This document shows positions 5,867 to 11,888 of a stretch of DNA of 13,387 bases, piece after piece. The notes under the pieces were generated by a model. It saw only the letters and a list, made by a program, of their open reading frames with translations, made no database searches and had not been told where the DNA came from. Where the stretch lies: contig CALBMC010000106.1 of assembly GCA_937895685.1 (NCBI GenBank), positions 1 through 13,387 on the forward strand. The letters are read 5' to 3'. Source of the stretch: an uncultured bacterium. Its GTDB lineage: Bacteria; Patescibacteriota; Minisyncoccia; Phycocordibacterales; UBA9973. The position numbers and the translations under genes were made by a program. The stretch's first letter is position 1. The number at the start of each line of letters is the position of its first letter.

Positions 5867-6571
5867 TTACATAACCTTCTTCACCTGCTCATATATTTCG
5901 CGAGCATACGAATCTTCATTCTTACCGTCATCAGGATTAAGATCAACCCCGATTGTTTCTTTATTAAGGGATTCAAAAACTTTCTTAGTGTTGATTAAAC
6001 CCGGTTCTTCAAGAATAATAGACTTGTAAATCCCGCTCTTAGCCAAGTTCTTACCCCAACGAGAAACCAATTTCATTGACACTACATATCCTTCCTCATT
6101 TTCTCGTCTAGGATCAGTTGGTGCAAAATAAGCCGCATGAGAAGAAACCACAACAAGAACTGTTTCTTTTGGATTAAAAAGTTTTTGAAAAGACTTATCA
6201 ATCCGAACCTTGGTTAAAAAATTATCGTTTATTAACCCGGTAATAGCATTAGCCTCTCTTTCTTCTTTTGTTTCCCCAGGAAACTTGGAGTCCACAGAGA
6301 TGTTCCCGGCAACCATAACAATTAAATCAACCTTGTCTGTTTTTTTCAAAATTTCTTTCCACAAAACGAAGGTTTCTTCTTCACTTTTTAAATCAGAGGA
6401 AAAAGTTACTATCTCAGGAAACTCCTGATTAATTTTTTCTAACTTTTCAGGATTTCTTCCAACCCCGAAAACTTCCCAGCCCTTTTTCAAAAGAAGTCGG
6501 GCATCAGCACCCCCGATTCCTCCAGTTATTCCAAAAACTACTGCTGTTTTTTTATTTTTTGATTGTTTCAT
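5867..6571 (-). CDS. Divergent short-chain dehydrogenase/reductase (SDR) family protein
   Basis: A 234-residue Rossmann-fold protein. VVFGITGGIG (11-20) is the nucleotide-binding turn (family TGxxxGIG, first Thr replaced by Phe). GVGRNPEKL (36-44) supplies an Arg typical of NADP use. VAGN (87-90) is the NAG equivalent. VVVSSHAAY contains the active-site Ser (143/144), and EEPGLINT (188-195) is the PG motif after strand 6. The YxxSK motif reads GYVVSMK: Tyr162 and Ser165 align, but Met occupies the Lys position and Lys167 is one residue later. The Ser-to-Tyr interval is also longer than usual. Family membership is clear; substrate and activity are not. Single-gene unit between fusA and the HhH-GPD-like gene. 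Confidence 0.8.
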   Translation of the reverse strand: MKQSKNKKTAVVFGITGGIGGADARLLLKKGWEVFGVGRNPEKLEKINQEFPEIVTFSSDLKSEEETFVLWKEILKKTDKVDLIVMVAGNISVDSKFPGETKEEREANAITGLINDNFLTKVRIDKSFQKLFNPKETVLVVVSSHAAYFAPTDPRRENEEGYVVSMKLVSRWGKNLAKSGIYKSIILEEPGLINTKKVFESLNKETIGVDLNPDDGKNEDSYAREIYEQVKKVM

Positions 6572-6586
6572 AACAAATTAATTTTA

Positions 6587-6616
6587 CTTATACTAACATT
6601 TATTTTCCTAAATCAA
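6587..6616 (-). promoter_or_regulatory. Probable promoter of the SDR gene
   Basis: Minus strand TTGATT (6616-6611), 18-nt spacer, TATAAG (6592-6587), about 15 nt before the ATG. Moderate match; it starts shortly after the fusA terminator. Confidence 0.5.
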
Positions 6617-6631
6617 AATGAATGATTGATG

Positions 6632-6656
6632 AAAACAAAAACCCGCTTTCGCGGGC
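6632..6656 (-). terminator. Intrinsic terminator of fusA
   Basis: Minus-strand stem CCCGC/GCGGG capped by a GAAA tetraloop, followed by TTTTTGTTTTC, about 15 nt after the fusA stop. Confidence 0.9.
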
Positions 6657-6670
6657 CTTTGTCTGAATAA

Positions 6671-8818
6671 TTATTTTCTTGTTTTAATTATTTCGTCTGC
6701 AACGTTCTGTGGCACAATGTCATATCTTACGAACTCCATTGTAAATCCAGCTCGTCCTTCTGTCATAGATCGAAGGTTGGTCATGTAACCGAACATTTCT
6801 GAAAGTGGAACAACAGCTTTCACAACCTTGTTCATTCCTCTTTCTTCCATTCCTTCGATTAATCCTCGCTTTGAAGAAAGGTTTCCTGTTACGTCTCCCA
6901 TGAATTTTTCAGGAGTAACAACTTCCACTTTCATCATTGGTTCAAGTAGAACTGGTCTAGCTCTCTTTGTTGCTTCTTGGATTGCCATAGAAGCTGCAAT
7001 CTTGAAGGCCATTTCGTTAGAGTCCACTTCGTGGTAGCTTCCGTCATACAGATCAACTGAAACGTTAACCATTTTGAATCCAGCAATAACTCCACGATCA
7101 AGACCTTCTCTGATTCCCTTCTCAACAGCTGGAATATATTCTTGTGGGATAACTCCTCCTTTAATGTTGTTAGTGAATTCAAAGTCTTCTTCTCTTGTTA
7201 CGTTCTTAGGAAGTTTTTCGTCCCCAATATCCATAACCATTGGTTTAACCTTAACCTTAACGTGTCCATAGTTTCCTCGTCCTCCTGATTGTTTGATGTA
7301 TTTACCTTCTGCATCAGCTTCCATTGTAATAGTCTCTCTGTAGGCAACCTGTGGCTTTCCAACGTTAGCCTCAACTGAGAACTCACGCTTCATACGATCA
7401 ATAATGATATCTAGGTGCAATTCTCCCATTCCTGAGATGATTGTTTCTAGAGTTTCTGGATCAGTAGATACAACGAAAGTTGGGTCTTCTTGAGCAAGAC
7501 GAGAAAGAGCCATTCCCATTTTTTCTTGGTCAGCCTTTGTCTTTGGCTCAATACGCATAGAGATAACTGGCTTTGGGAAAACAATTCTTTCCAAAATAAC
7601 AGGGTTGTTTTCGTCACAAATAGTATCAGAAGTGTTTGTGTCTTTTAGACCCACAGCTGCCGCGATTTCTCCAGCAAAAACTTGTTTAACTTCTTCTCTT
7701 TCGTTCGCGTGCATTCGGAGAATTCTTCCTATTCTTTCTTTGTTTCTTGTTCTTGGGTTATAGATGTAGCTTCCGGCTGCAAGTGTTCCAGAGTAAACTC
7801 TGAAGAAAACTAACTGTCCAACGAATGGGTCTGAAGCAACTTTGAAAGCAAGCGCTGCAAAAGGTTCGCTGTCAGAAGCTTTTCTTTCAACTTCTTCTTC
7901 TGTATTAACATCAATTGCTTTCACTGGAGGAATATCTGTTGGGGCTGGCAAGTAATCAATAACAGCATCAAGAACCAATTGAACTCCTTTGTTCTTTAGG
8001 GCACTTCCTGCATAAACTGGGAAAATTTTATTTTCGATAACAGCTTTTCTTAGAAGTTTCTTAAGAGTTGGCATGTCTGGCTCATTTCCTTCAAGGTATG
8101 CATTCATTACAGCATCGTCATTTTCAACGATTCTCTCAATCAATTCAGCTCTGTATTTCAAAGCATCAGCTTTCATATTCTCTGGGATTTCTCCTTCAAT
8201 GATTTCATCTCCCATGTTTCCCTCAAATCTGTAAGCCTTTTGTGTTAGAAGATCTACAACTCCTTCGTGCTTATCTTCAAGCCCAATTGGAAGTTGCATT
8301 CTTACCGCCTTTTTTGAAAGTCTATCTAGAATAGTTGCAAAAGAGTGTTCGAAAGAAGCACCAGTTCTATCTAGCTTGTTGATAAAACAAACTCGAGGAA
8401 CCTGAGCTTCGTCCGCATAACGCCAGTTTGTTTCTGATTGTGGCTCTACTCCAGCCACTCCATCGAAAACAACAACCGCACCGTCTAGAACTCTAAGAGA
8501 ACGCTTCACTTCAACTGTGAAGTCGATGTGTCCTGGTGTGTCGATTATGTTGAAACGATATTTTTTATTTTTATCGTCTGTCTTACCTTCGTATGTTGGT
8601 GTCCAGAAACAAGTAGTAGCAGCGGCGGTAATAGTAATACCTCTCTCTTTTTCTTGTTCCATCCAGTCCATCGTTGCAGCTCCTTCATGAACTTCTCCGA
8701 TTTTGTGGGAACGACCTGTGTAATAAAGAATACGCTCTGAGGTAGTTGTTTTACCCGCATCAATGTGGGCAATAACTCCAAAGTTTCGTGTTCTCTCTAG
8801 TGGATAATCTCTTTGCAT
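6671..8818 (-). CDS. fusA: Elongation factor G
   Basis: EF-G catalyses GTP-driven translocation and, with RRF, ribosome recycling. The 715-residue product has G1 AHIDAGKT (17-24), G2 RGITIT (59-64), G3 DTPGH (93-97) and G4 NKLD (147-150), then the G' insert, domain II, and domains III-V with the highly conserved IISGMGELHLDIIIDRMKRE, GGRGNYGHVKV and EPMMKVEVVTPEKFMGDV. The length is slightly above the ~690-700 norm, partly from a short charged insert after TPTYEGK near residue 80. The ATG at 8818 fits the conserved start (PLERTRNFGVIAHID). Unlike the textbook str operon, it is monocistronic: it has its own promoter and terminator and is separated from rpsG and tuf by unrelated genes. Confidence 0.98.
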   Translation of the reverse strand: MQRDYPLERTRNFGVIAHIDAGKTTTSERILYYTGRSHKIGEVHEGAATMDWMEQEKERGITITAAATTCFWTPTYEGKTDDKNKKYRFNIIDTPGHIDFTVEVKRSLRVLDGAVVVFDGVAGVEPQSETNWRYADEAQVPRVCFINKLDRTGASFEHSFATILDRLSKKAVRMQLPIGLEDKHEGVVDLLTQKAYRFEGNMGDEIIEGEIPENMKADALKYRAELIERIVENDDAVMNAYLEGNEPDMPTLKKLLRKAVIENKIFPVYAGSALKNKGVQLVLDAVIDYLPAPTDIPPVKAIDVNTEEEVERKASDSEPFAALAFKVASDPFVGQLVFFRVYSGTLAAGSYIYNPRTRNKERIGRILRMHANEREEVKQVFAGEIAAAVGLKDTNTSDTICDENNPVILERIVFPKPVISMRIEPKTKADQEKMGMALSRLAQEDPTFVVSTDPETLETIISGMGELHLDIIIDRMKREFSVEANVGKPQVAYRETITMEADAEGKYIKQSGGRGNYGHVKVKVKPMVMDIGDEKLPKNVTREEDFEFTNNIKGGVIPQEYIPAVEKGIREGLDRGVIAGFKMVNVSVDLYDGSYHEVDSNEMAFKIAASMAIQEATKRARPVLLEPMMKVEVVTPEKFMGDVTGNLSSKRGLIEGMEERGMNKVVKAVVPLSEMFGYMTNLRSMTEGRAGFTMEFVRYDIVPQNVADEIIKTRK

Positions 8819-8844
8819 AATTAGTTATAATTAATTTTCTAAAT

Positions 8845-8864
8845 AAAAAAGGCGCTTTTACGCC
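8845..8864 (-). promoter_or_regulatory. Terminator-like hairpin at the 5' end of the fusA mRNA
   Basis: Minus strand GGCG-TAAAAG-CGCC followed by TTTTTTATTT, about 30 nt before the fusA ATG. The predicted transcription start (~8863) falls at the base of this hairpin, so it would form the very 5' end of the transcript. That is probably too early to terminate polymerase, but it could stabilise the mRNA. It might instead stop read-through from upstream. Confidence 0.5.
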
Positions 8865-8869
8865 CCCAT

Positions 8870-8898
8870 AATATACGACAAAAGGTGTGTTTTTGCAA
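8870..8898 (-). promoter_or_regulatory. Sigma70-like promoter of fusA
   Basis: Minus strand TTGCAA (8898-8893), exactly 17 nt, then TATATT (8875-8870). The -35 overlaps the GCAAAC direct repeat that flanks the inverted-repeat element just upstream. Confidence 0.65.
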
Positions 8899-8980
8899 AC
8901 CCGGTAGTAAAATTTTATGAAGCGCAAAGCACGCATTATCTAGCAAATAATGCATCACAAAATTCTACTACCGGGCAAAC
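8895..8980. repeat. MITE-like inverted-repeat element with flanking 6-bp direct repeats
   Basis: CCCGGTAGTA(A)AATTTT(A)TGA at 8900-8920 is matched in inverted orientation at 8955-8975 with 19 of 21 positions identical; both differences are A/G and still allow G-U pairing in one strand's RNA. The 34-nt centre holds a second perfect inverted repeat, GCATTAT/ATAATGC (8933-8939 and 8947-8953). The outer arms are bordered on both sides by GCAAAC in direct orientation (8895-8900 and 8975-8980), as a target-site duplication would be. There is no U-tract on either strand, so it is not an ordinary terminator. A small non-autonomous mobile element or REP-like hairpin is likely; no second copy is seen in this window. 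Confidence 0.65.
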
Positions 8981-9003
8981 AAAAAAAGGGCTGGGAACCC
9001 TTT
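8981..9003 (-). terminator. Intrinsic terminator of the 75-residue gene
   Basis: Minus-strand stem AAAGGG/CCCTTT with a 7-nt loop and a T-tract of seven (TTTTTTTG), 8 nt after the TGA stop. Confidence 0.8.
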
Positions 9004-9011
9004 ATATATTT

Positions 9012-9239
9012 TCAAACCTTAACTTTCTTAACCCTGTGTGGCATAACACAAACATTCTTAGATAAAGAGACGAGGTCTCCCTCCTTGCGCCACCCATTGG
9101 CTTTTTGTAGTTTATTTTTAGACCTGGTGTCTAAAATAATTTTTCCGTTAGGTTTTACTTTTAAAACCTCAACGTGAATGAGACCTGCAACGGAAAGATA
9201 CTCAACAGTATCACCTTCTTTTATTTTTTCTTCTTCCAT
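9012..9239 (-). CDS. Small protein of unknown function (75 aa)
   Basis: MEEEKIKEGDTVEYLSVAG starts at the ATG at 9239; a TTG two codons upstream is possible but less likely. The sequence alternates hydrophobic and polar residues (HVEVLKVKPNGKIILDTR) and ends in a basic tail (MPHRVKKVKV), suggesting a compact beta-barrel, perhaps SH3- or KOW-like, that could bind nucleic acid. The fold is inferred from the pattern only and I do not recognise a family. It has its own promoter and terminator, which supports a real gene. It sits between fusA and the membrane/secreted protein pair. Confidence 0.7.
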   Translation of the reverse strand: MEEEKIKEGDTVEYLSVAGLIHVEVLKVKPNGKIILDTRSKNKLQKANGWRKEGDLVSLSKNVCVMPHRVKKVKV

Positions 9240-9254
9240 AAACAATTTTTCTTC

Positions 9255-9282
9255 AGTCTACTCTTTTAACCTTTTTTGTCAA
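9255..9282 (-). promoter_or_regulatory. Promoter of the 75-residue gene
   Basis: Minus strand TTGACA (9282-9277), 16-nt spacer, TAGACT (9260-9255), about 15 nt before the ATG. The -35 follows directly on the upstream terminator's T-tract (TTTTTTGTTTTGACA). Confidence 0.6.
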
Positions 9283-9306
9283 AACAAAAAACTCCCTTGC
9301 GGGAGC
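9281..9306 (-). terminator. Intrinsic terminator of the secreted/membrane gene pair
   Basis: Minus-strand stem CTCCC/GGGAG with a GCAA (GNRA) tetraloop, then TTTTTTGTTTT. It ends the two-gene unit 10445-9325. Confidence 0.92.
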
Positions 9307-9324
9307 TTTTTGAAAAAAATATTT

Positions 9325-9648
9325 TTATTCTAATCCTGAATCAATATTTTCTATATCTAGGCTTTCCAAATCTGATTCAATTGAATCGAGGTCATCTGAT
9401 GAATTTTCTTCCAAAATAACAGTATCACTGTCTGAGAAATTTTGTTGAGAAGTTGTCTCGTATTTAACCATAGAAGAATCCCCGTTTCCTATCAACATAA
9501 CTGCTGCAATGGCCGCAACCAAAACTATTATGATCGCAGCAATAAGTCCCCCATGACCTTTGTGCTTCGGAGGAACAGTAGATCCCATTCCGGATGCATT
9601 ATTAACTGGATTAGTAGATTGTGGTTGTGTTGTTTGGTCCATTTCCAT
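9325..9648 (-). CDS. Single-pass membrane protein with acidic tail, unknown function
   Basis: A 107-residue protein. Residues 1-34 are polar, Gln/Asn/Pro-rich and end in a basic cluster (PPKHKGHGG). Residues 35-53 (LIAAIIIVLVAAIAAVMLI) form one clear transmembrane helix. The rest is an acidic Ser/Asp tail ending in the repeated pattern DSIESDLESLDIENIDSGL. The positive residues before the helix predict N-terminus in, acidic tail outside. Similar small 'one helix plus D-L-x-x-[ST]-[DL]' proteins are, as I recall, common in Parcubacteria genomes, without known function. It follows the secreted acidic protein by 14 nt and shares its terminator, so both probably act at the envelope. A second ATG lies two codons in. 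Confidence 0.8.
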   Translation of the reverse strand: MEMDQTTQPQSTNPVNNASGMGSTVPPKHKGHGGLIAAIIIVLVAAIAAVMLIGNGDSSMVKYETTSQQNFSDSDTVILEENSSDDLDSIESDLESLDIENIDSGLE

Positions 9649-9662
9649 ATTTTTTAAAAAAA

Positions 9663-10445
9663 TTAATTAATAGTTTCTATTTTTCCAGAAGCAGAGACGG
9701 CAACTTTCATTGCGTCGATAACTGCCTTAAAGGCGTCATGAACTTCTAGCATTGCTGACTTTATTTTTTCAGCAGCAGCCTCAACTGAAGCCTTATCTGC
9801 TATATCTGATTCAAATAAGTCCTTCAATTCTTCGTGAGCACTTTGTGCCAAATCAAGCTTTGTTTCTAGTTCTGAGATTGCGACATTAACAGCAGAAACA
9901 TCTATACCTTCTTGTTGCATTTTTTCAGCTCGAGAAAGAATTCTAGCTTTTAAATTTTCGAAGTTCTTTGTATGAGCGTCAATTCTTGCCCCTACTCTCA
10001 TTCGAGCCTCGGCAACAGGACTTCTAGATTCCATTTTTGCTTTGAACTCACCATCTTTTTCTTCAATCTTTATCTTATTTTCAATAACTCCAGGGAAAAG
10101 TCCTGGTCTTTCTTCACCAACTTTCTTCAAAATTGGAAAATGAGGTCTATCTTTCCAGTTTCCTGGGCCAGAGTTGTCCTTATCTGAGTCATCAGAATCA
10201 TCGCTTGAATCCTCATCAGAGTCATTCAAATCAGAAGCAGAATCATTTCCTGAGTCATCTGATTCATCCTCATTTGAGTCTTCGTCAGAATCATTCATGT
10301 CACTATCTGAATCTTTTCCTGAGTCATCCACTTCTTCTGCATCGTCATCATTTCCTGACTCTGCCTTAACTGTTGCTGTATATCCAAAAGCAACGAAAGA
10401 AAGCAAAATTAAGAAAGCTAGAAAATAATTTTTTAAAAATTTCAT
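9663..10445 (-). CDS. Secreted acidic Ser/Asp-rich protein with helical C-terminal domain
   Basis: A 260-residue protein. MKFLKNYFLAFLILLSFVAF plus GYTATVKA is a Sec signal peptide, likely cut after VKA near residue 28. Residues 29-92 are almost only Asp, Ser, Glu and Asn and contain a tandem duplication of about 22-23 residues (GKDSDSDMNDSDEDS... then GNDSASDLNDSDEDS...). Residues 93-125 are Pro/Gly-rich. Residues 140-250 are heptad-like and helical (LKARILSRAEKMQQEG, LETKLDLAQSAHEELKDL), as in other CPR exported proteins I recall. An extracellular, possibly cation-binding or adhesion-related role is plausible; Sdr-like SD tracts are known in Gram-positive surface proteins, but homology is not claimed. 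First gene of a two-gene unit. Confidence 0.85.
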   Translation of the reverse strand: MKFLKNYFLAFLILLSFVAFGYTATVKAESGNDDDAEEVDDSGKDSDSDMNDSDEDSNEDESDDSGNDSASDLNDSDEDSSDDSDDSDKDNSGPGNWKDRPHFPILKKVGEERPGLFPGVIENKIKIEEKDGEFKAKMESRSPVAEARMRVGARIDAHTKNFENLKARILSRAEKMQQEGIDVSAVNVAISELETKLDLAQSAHEELKDLFESDIADKASVEAAAEKIKSAMLEVHDAFKAVIDAMKVAVSASGKIETIN

Positions 10446-10469
10446 AATTTATTTTTTTGACTTTTAAAC

Positions 10470-10499
10470 AGACACTCGGGGTGTCTTATCTATATTATA
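10470..10499 (-). promoter_or_regulatory. Promoter -10 and 5'-terminal hairpin of the secreted-protein unit
   Basis: Minus strand TATAAT at 10499-10494; no good -35 is seen at the right distance. The predicted start (~10487) coincides with the first base of AGACAC-CCCGA-GTGTCT (10486-10470), a six-pair stem that would cap the mRNA. Confidence 0.5.
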
Positions 10500-10532
10500 A
10501 CGCAAAAAAGGCCGTCTAGTGACAGGGGTGTG

Positions 10533-10564
10533 AAAAACAAAAAAGCCTCGGATTACTCCAAGGC
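10533..10564 (-). terminator. Intrinsic terminator of the MurD-like gene
   Basis: Minus-strand GCCT-t-GG/CC-g-AGGC with a 6-nt loop, followed by TTTTTTGTTTTT. The 5' arm is within the last codons of the gene. Confidence 0.82.
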
Positions 10565-11344
10565 CAATATATATTTTCTAAACTGATTTCCTCTGTCTTC
10601 AAAATTTTCAAACATGTCCAATGAAGAACAGGCTGGCGATAATAAAACAGTATCGCCTGGGATAGCTAGGCGATAAGAAATCTCTACTGCCTCTTTCATA
10701 CTTTCCTTATGGAAGATGCATGGAACAATTTTCCCAAAAATTTGATCAACTTTATCGGGTTTTTTTCCAAGAAAAACCAGGGCTTTTACTTTTTCCTTTA
10801 CCAAATCAAAGATAATTTGGTAATCATTATTCCTGAAATCAAGCCCTCCCATAATCCAAACAATTGGAGCATCATGAATTTCCAAAGAAAACCAAGCCGC
10901 ATTCACATTAACAGATGAGGAGTCGTCTATAAATTTAATCCCTCCAATAACCCTTACAAGTTGGTTCTTGTGTTCCATCTCAGAAAATGGAATAAATGCT
11001 TCCCTTATTGATTCTTTTAATAGACTCCCTCGTCTTTGATTTATTGTTGAATTTAGATTTTGGTTTTCCTTTTTTCTTACTACATGAAAAGAATTTTTTA
11101 TCCCCCCTTGGAAAGCGTGCCCGTTAATTATTTTTTTAATTTTAATAATCTCCTCACTGTTATATTTTAGTGGTAGATGAAAAAAAACAGGACGATCTTC
11201 TATGTAAAAGATAGAACTCGCTTCTTCTTCTGTTGTATATGGGTAATCCTCGTATGAGTAGCTTTTTAATACAAAAGAATCTTTGCTTCCAAGTCGAACT
11301 AGTTCAACCTTAGTGTGCCCTCTTCTCTTTTTTAATGTTCCCAT
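10553..11344 (-). CDS. Truncated, probably non-catalytic MurD-like protein
   Basis: Residues ~115-263 match the C-terminal part of MurD (UDP-MurNAc-L-Ala:D-Glu ligase), closest from memory to Bacteroidota-type versions: GGIKFIDDS, NVNAAWFSLEI, PIVWIMGGLD, VKEKVKALVFLG, PGDTVLLSPACSSLDMF and NFEDRGNQF. MurD is usually ~440-450 residues; this has 263, with no UDP-binding domain and no GTNGKTT-type ATP loop. The motif NDSKATN reads DDSSSVN (140-146), and the Lys of the GGxDK motif is Phe/Arg (168-171), so residues that bind D-Glu and phosphate in E. coli MurD (Lys319, Thr321, Lys348) appear lost. Residues 1-110 fit nothing I know. The frame is intact with its own promoter and terminator, so it is a repurposed protein or a recent remnant rather than a working ligase. 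Confidence 0.72.
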   Translation of the reverse strand: MGTLKKRRGHTKVELVRLGSKDSFVLKSYSYEDYPYTTEEEASSIFYIEDRPVFFHLPLKYNSEEIIKIKKIINGHAFQGGIKNSFHVVRKKENQNLNSTINQRRGSLLKESIREAFIPFSEMEHKNQLVRVIGGIKFIDDSSSVNVNAAWFSLEIHDAPIVWIMGGLDFRNNDYQIIFDLVKEKVKALVFLGKKPDKVDQIFGKIVPCIFHKESMKEAVEISYRLAIPGDTVLLSPACSSLDMFENFEDRGNQFRKYILALE

Positions 11345-11362
11345 TTTAAAAATGTTTCAAGA

Positions 11363-11391
11363 AGTTTATTCCTATAAAAATCTAAAGTCAA
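11363..11391 (-). promoter_or_regulatory. Promoter of the MurD-like gene
   Basis: Minus strand TTGACT (11391-11386), 17-nt spacer, TAAACT (11368-11363), about 18 nt before the ATG. It lies back to back with a plus-strand promoter. Confidence 0.5.
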
Positions 11392-11396
11392 ACAAT

Positions 11397-11424
11397 TTGA
11401 CAAAATGAAAGTTTTATATAGAAT
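11397..11424 (+). promoter_or_regulatory. Plus-strand promoter overlapping the annotated start of the helical unknown
   Basis: TTGACA (11397-11402), 16-nt spacer, TAGAAT (11419-11424). Transcription would start near 11431, downstream of the first ATG (11405), favouring the in-frame ATG at 11444 as the true start. Confidence 0.55.
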
Positions 11425-11791
11425 AAAGAAAAATCTTAGACATATGAGTTACTTAAAAATGATGCTTAAAGACTTACAGCAAAATTTCCCGGAGAATGCC
11501 CAGGCCTGCAAAGAAATTGAGGAAGAAATATTAAAAAAGAATTTTGATTACCAAAAAAACGTTAAAAGAATCAAAGATATGTTTCGTGACAAAATTCAAG
11601 AAGGGTTTCAAAAAATAAAGAAAGAAACTGGCAAAAACACTGAGTTTACTTTTTCAAACGACATGATTGATTACAAAACCGGACTTATGCTTGTTGAGAC
11701 AATCGCACAAACCGGTAAAAAGATCTCCAAAGGATCCGGTTGGAGTCGCTTGTCCGCAAGAGCAATTGCTATAAAAAATTTAACAAACTAA
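11405..11791 (+). CDS. Basic helical protein of unknown function
   Basis: The only convincing plus-strand gene: 128 residues from ATG 11405, or 115 from ATG 11444 (MSYLKMMLKDLQ). The second start is preferred because the best promoter places the transcript start between the two. It is Lys-rich and predicted mostly helical (CKEIEEEILKKNFDYQKNVK, DMFRDKIQEGFQKIKKE), followed by a possible short beta segment (EFTFSNDMIDY) and a basic end (KKISKGSGWSRLSARAIAIK). There is no signal peptide, membrane segment or family signature that I recognise. A clean intrinsic terminator follows the TAA. Its orientation opposite to all neighbours and its place inside a split str operon suggest an inserted gene. 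Function unknown. Confidence 0.7.
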   Translation: MKVLYRIKKNLRHMSYLKMMLKDLQQNFPENAQACKEIEEEILKKNFDYQKNVKRIKDMFRDKIQEGFQKIKKETGKNTEFTFSNDMIDYKTGLMLVETIAQTGKKISKGSGWSRLSARAIAIKNLTN

Positions 11792-11795
11792 CATT

Positions 11796-11817
11796 CCGCA
11801 TCTTGCGGTTTTTTATT
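11796..11817 (+). terminator. Intrinsic terminator of the plus-strand gene
   Basis: CCGCA-TCT-TGCGG followed by TTTTTTATTTG, 4 nt after the stop. Confidence 0.88.
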
Positions 11818-11819
11818 TG

Positions 11820-11854
11820 TTACCCATTCGACTCGCTTTGCTCACTCAGGGTAA
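11820..11854. repeat. CCCTGAG-type dispersed hairpin repeat
   Basis: Minus strand TTACCCTGAGTGAGC ... GAGTCGAATGGGTAA: a 6-bp outer stem TTACCC/GGGTAA around an imperfect GAG...CTC-like core. It strongly recalls the short 'ACCCTGAGCGAAG..GAAGGGT' hairpins scattered through many environmental bacterial genomes (from memory). It sits between two convergent terminators. Confidence 0.5.
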
Positions 11855-11855
11855 A

Positions 11856-11888
11856 ACAAAAAAGCTCCCTTTCGGGAGTTCTTTTTTT
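11856..11888 (-). terminator. Bidirectional terminator, mainly for rpsL-rpsG
   Basis: Minus-strand stem CTCCC/GGGAG with a GAAA tetraloop, then CTTTTTTGTTTT, 8-9 nt after the rpsG stop. On the plus strand the same stem is followed by TTCTTTTTTTT, so it can also stop plus-strand transcription. Confidence 0.92.

Noticed and set aside
6671..8818. Several short antisense ORFs over fusA and tuf on the plus strand
   Set aside because: Their codons are shadows of highly conserved genes in the opposite frame, with no promoters and no sensible protein features.
8931..8958. Inner inverted repeat as a dif-like Xer site
   Set aside because: The 11-6-11 layout fits loosely, but the arms lack the usual inner CATAA/TTATG bases.
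8900..8975. Inverted repeat as an intrinsic terminator or integron attC site
   Set aside because: No U-tract follows on either strand, and the RYYYAAC/GTTRRRY core sites of attC are missing.
10133..10428. Plus-strand Ser- and His-rich ORFs over the acidic repeat region
   Set aside because: They are by-products of the GAT/TCA-type repeats in the secreted Asp/Ser protein on the minus strand.
10508..10530. Second terminator (GTC-ACTA-GAC then CCTTTTTT) upstream of the secreted-protein unit
   Set aside because: The stem is short with a G-U pair and mismatched flanks; the clear terminator for the MurD-like gene is already at 10533-10564.
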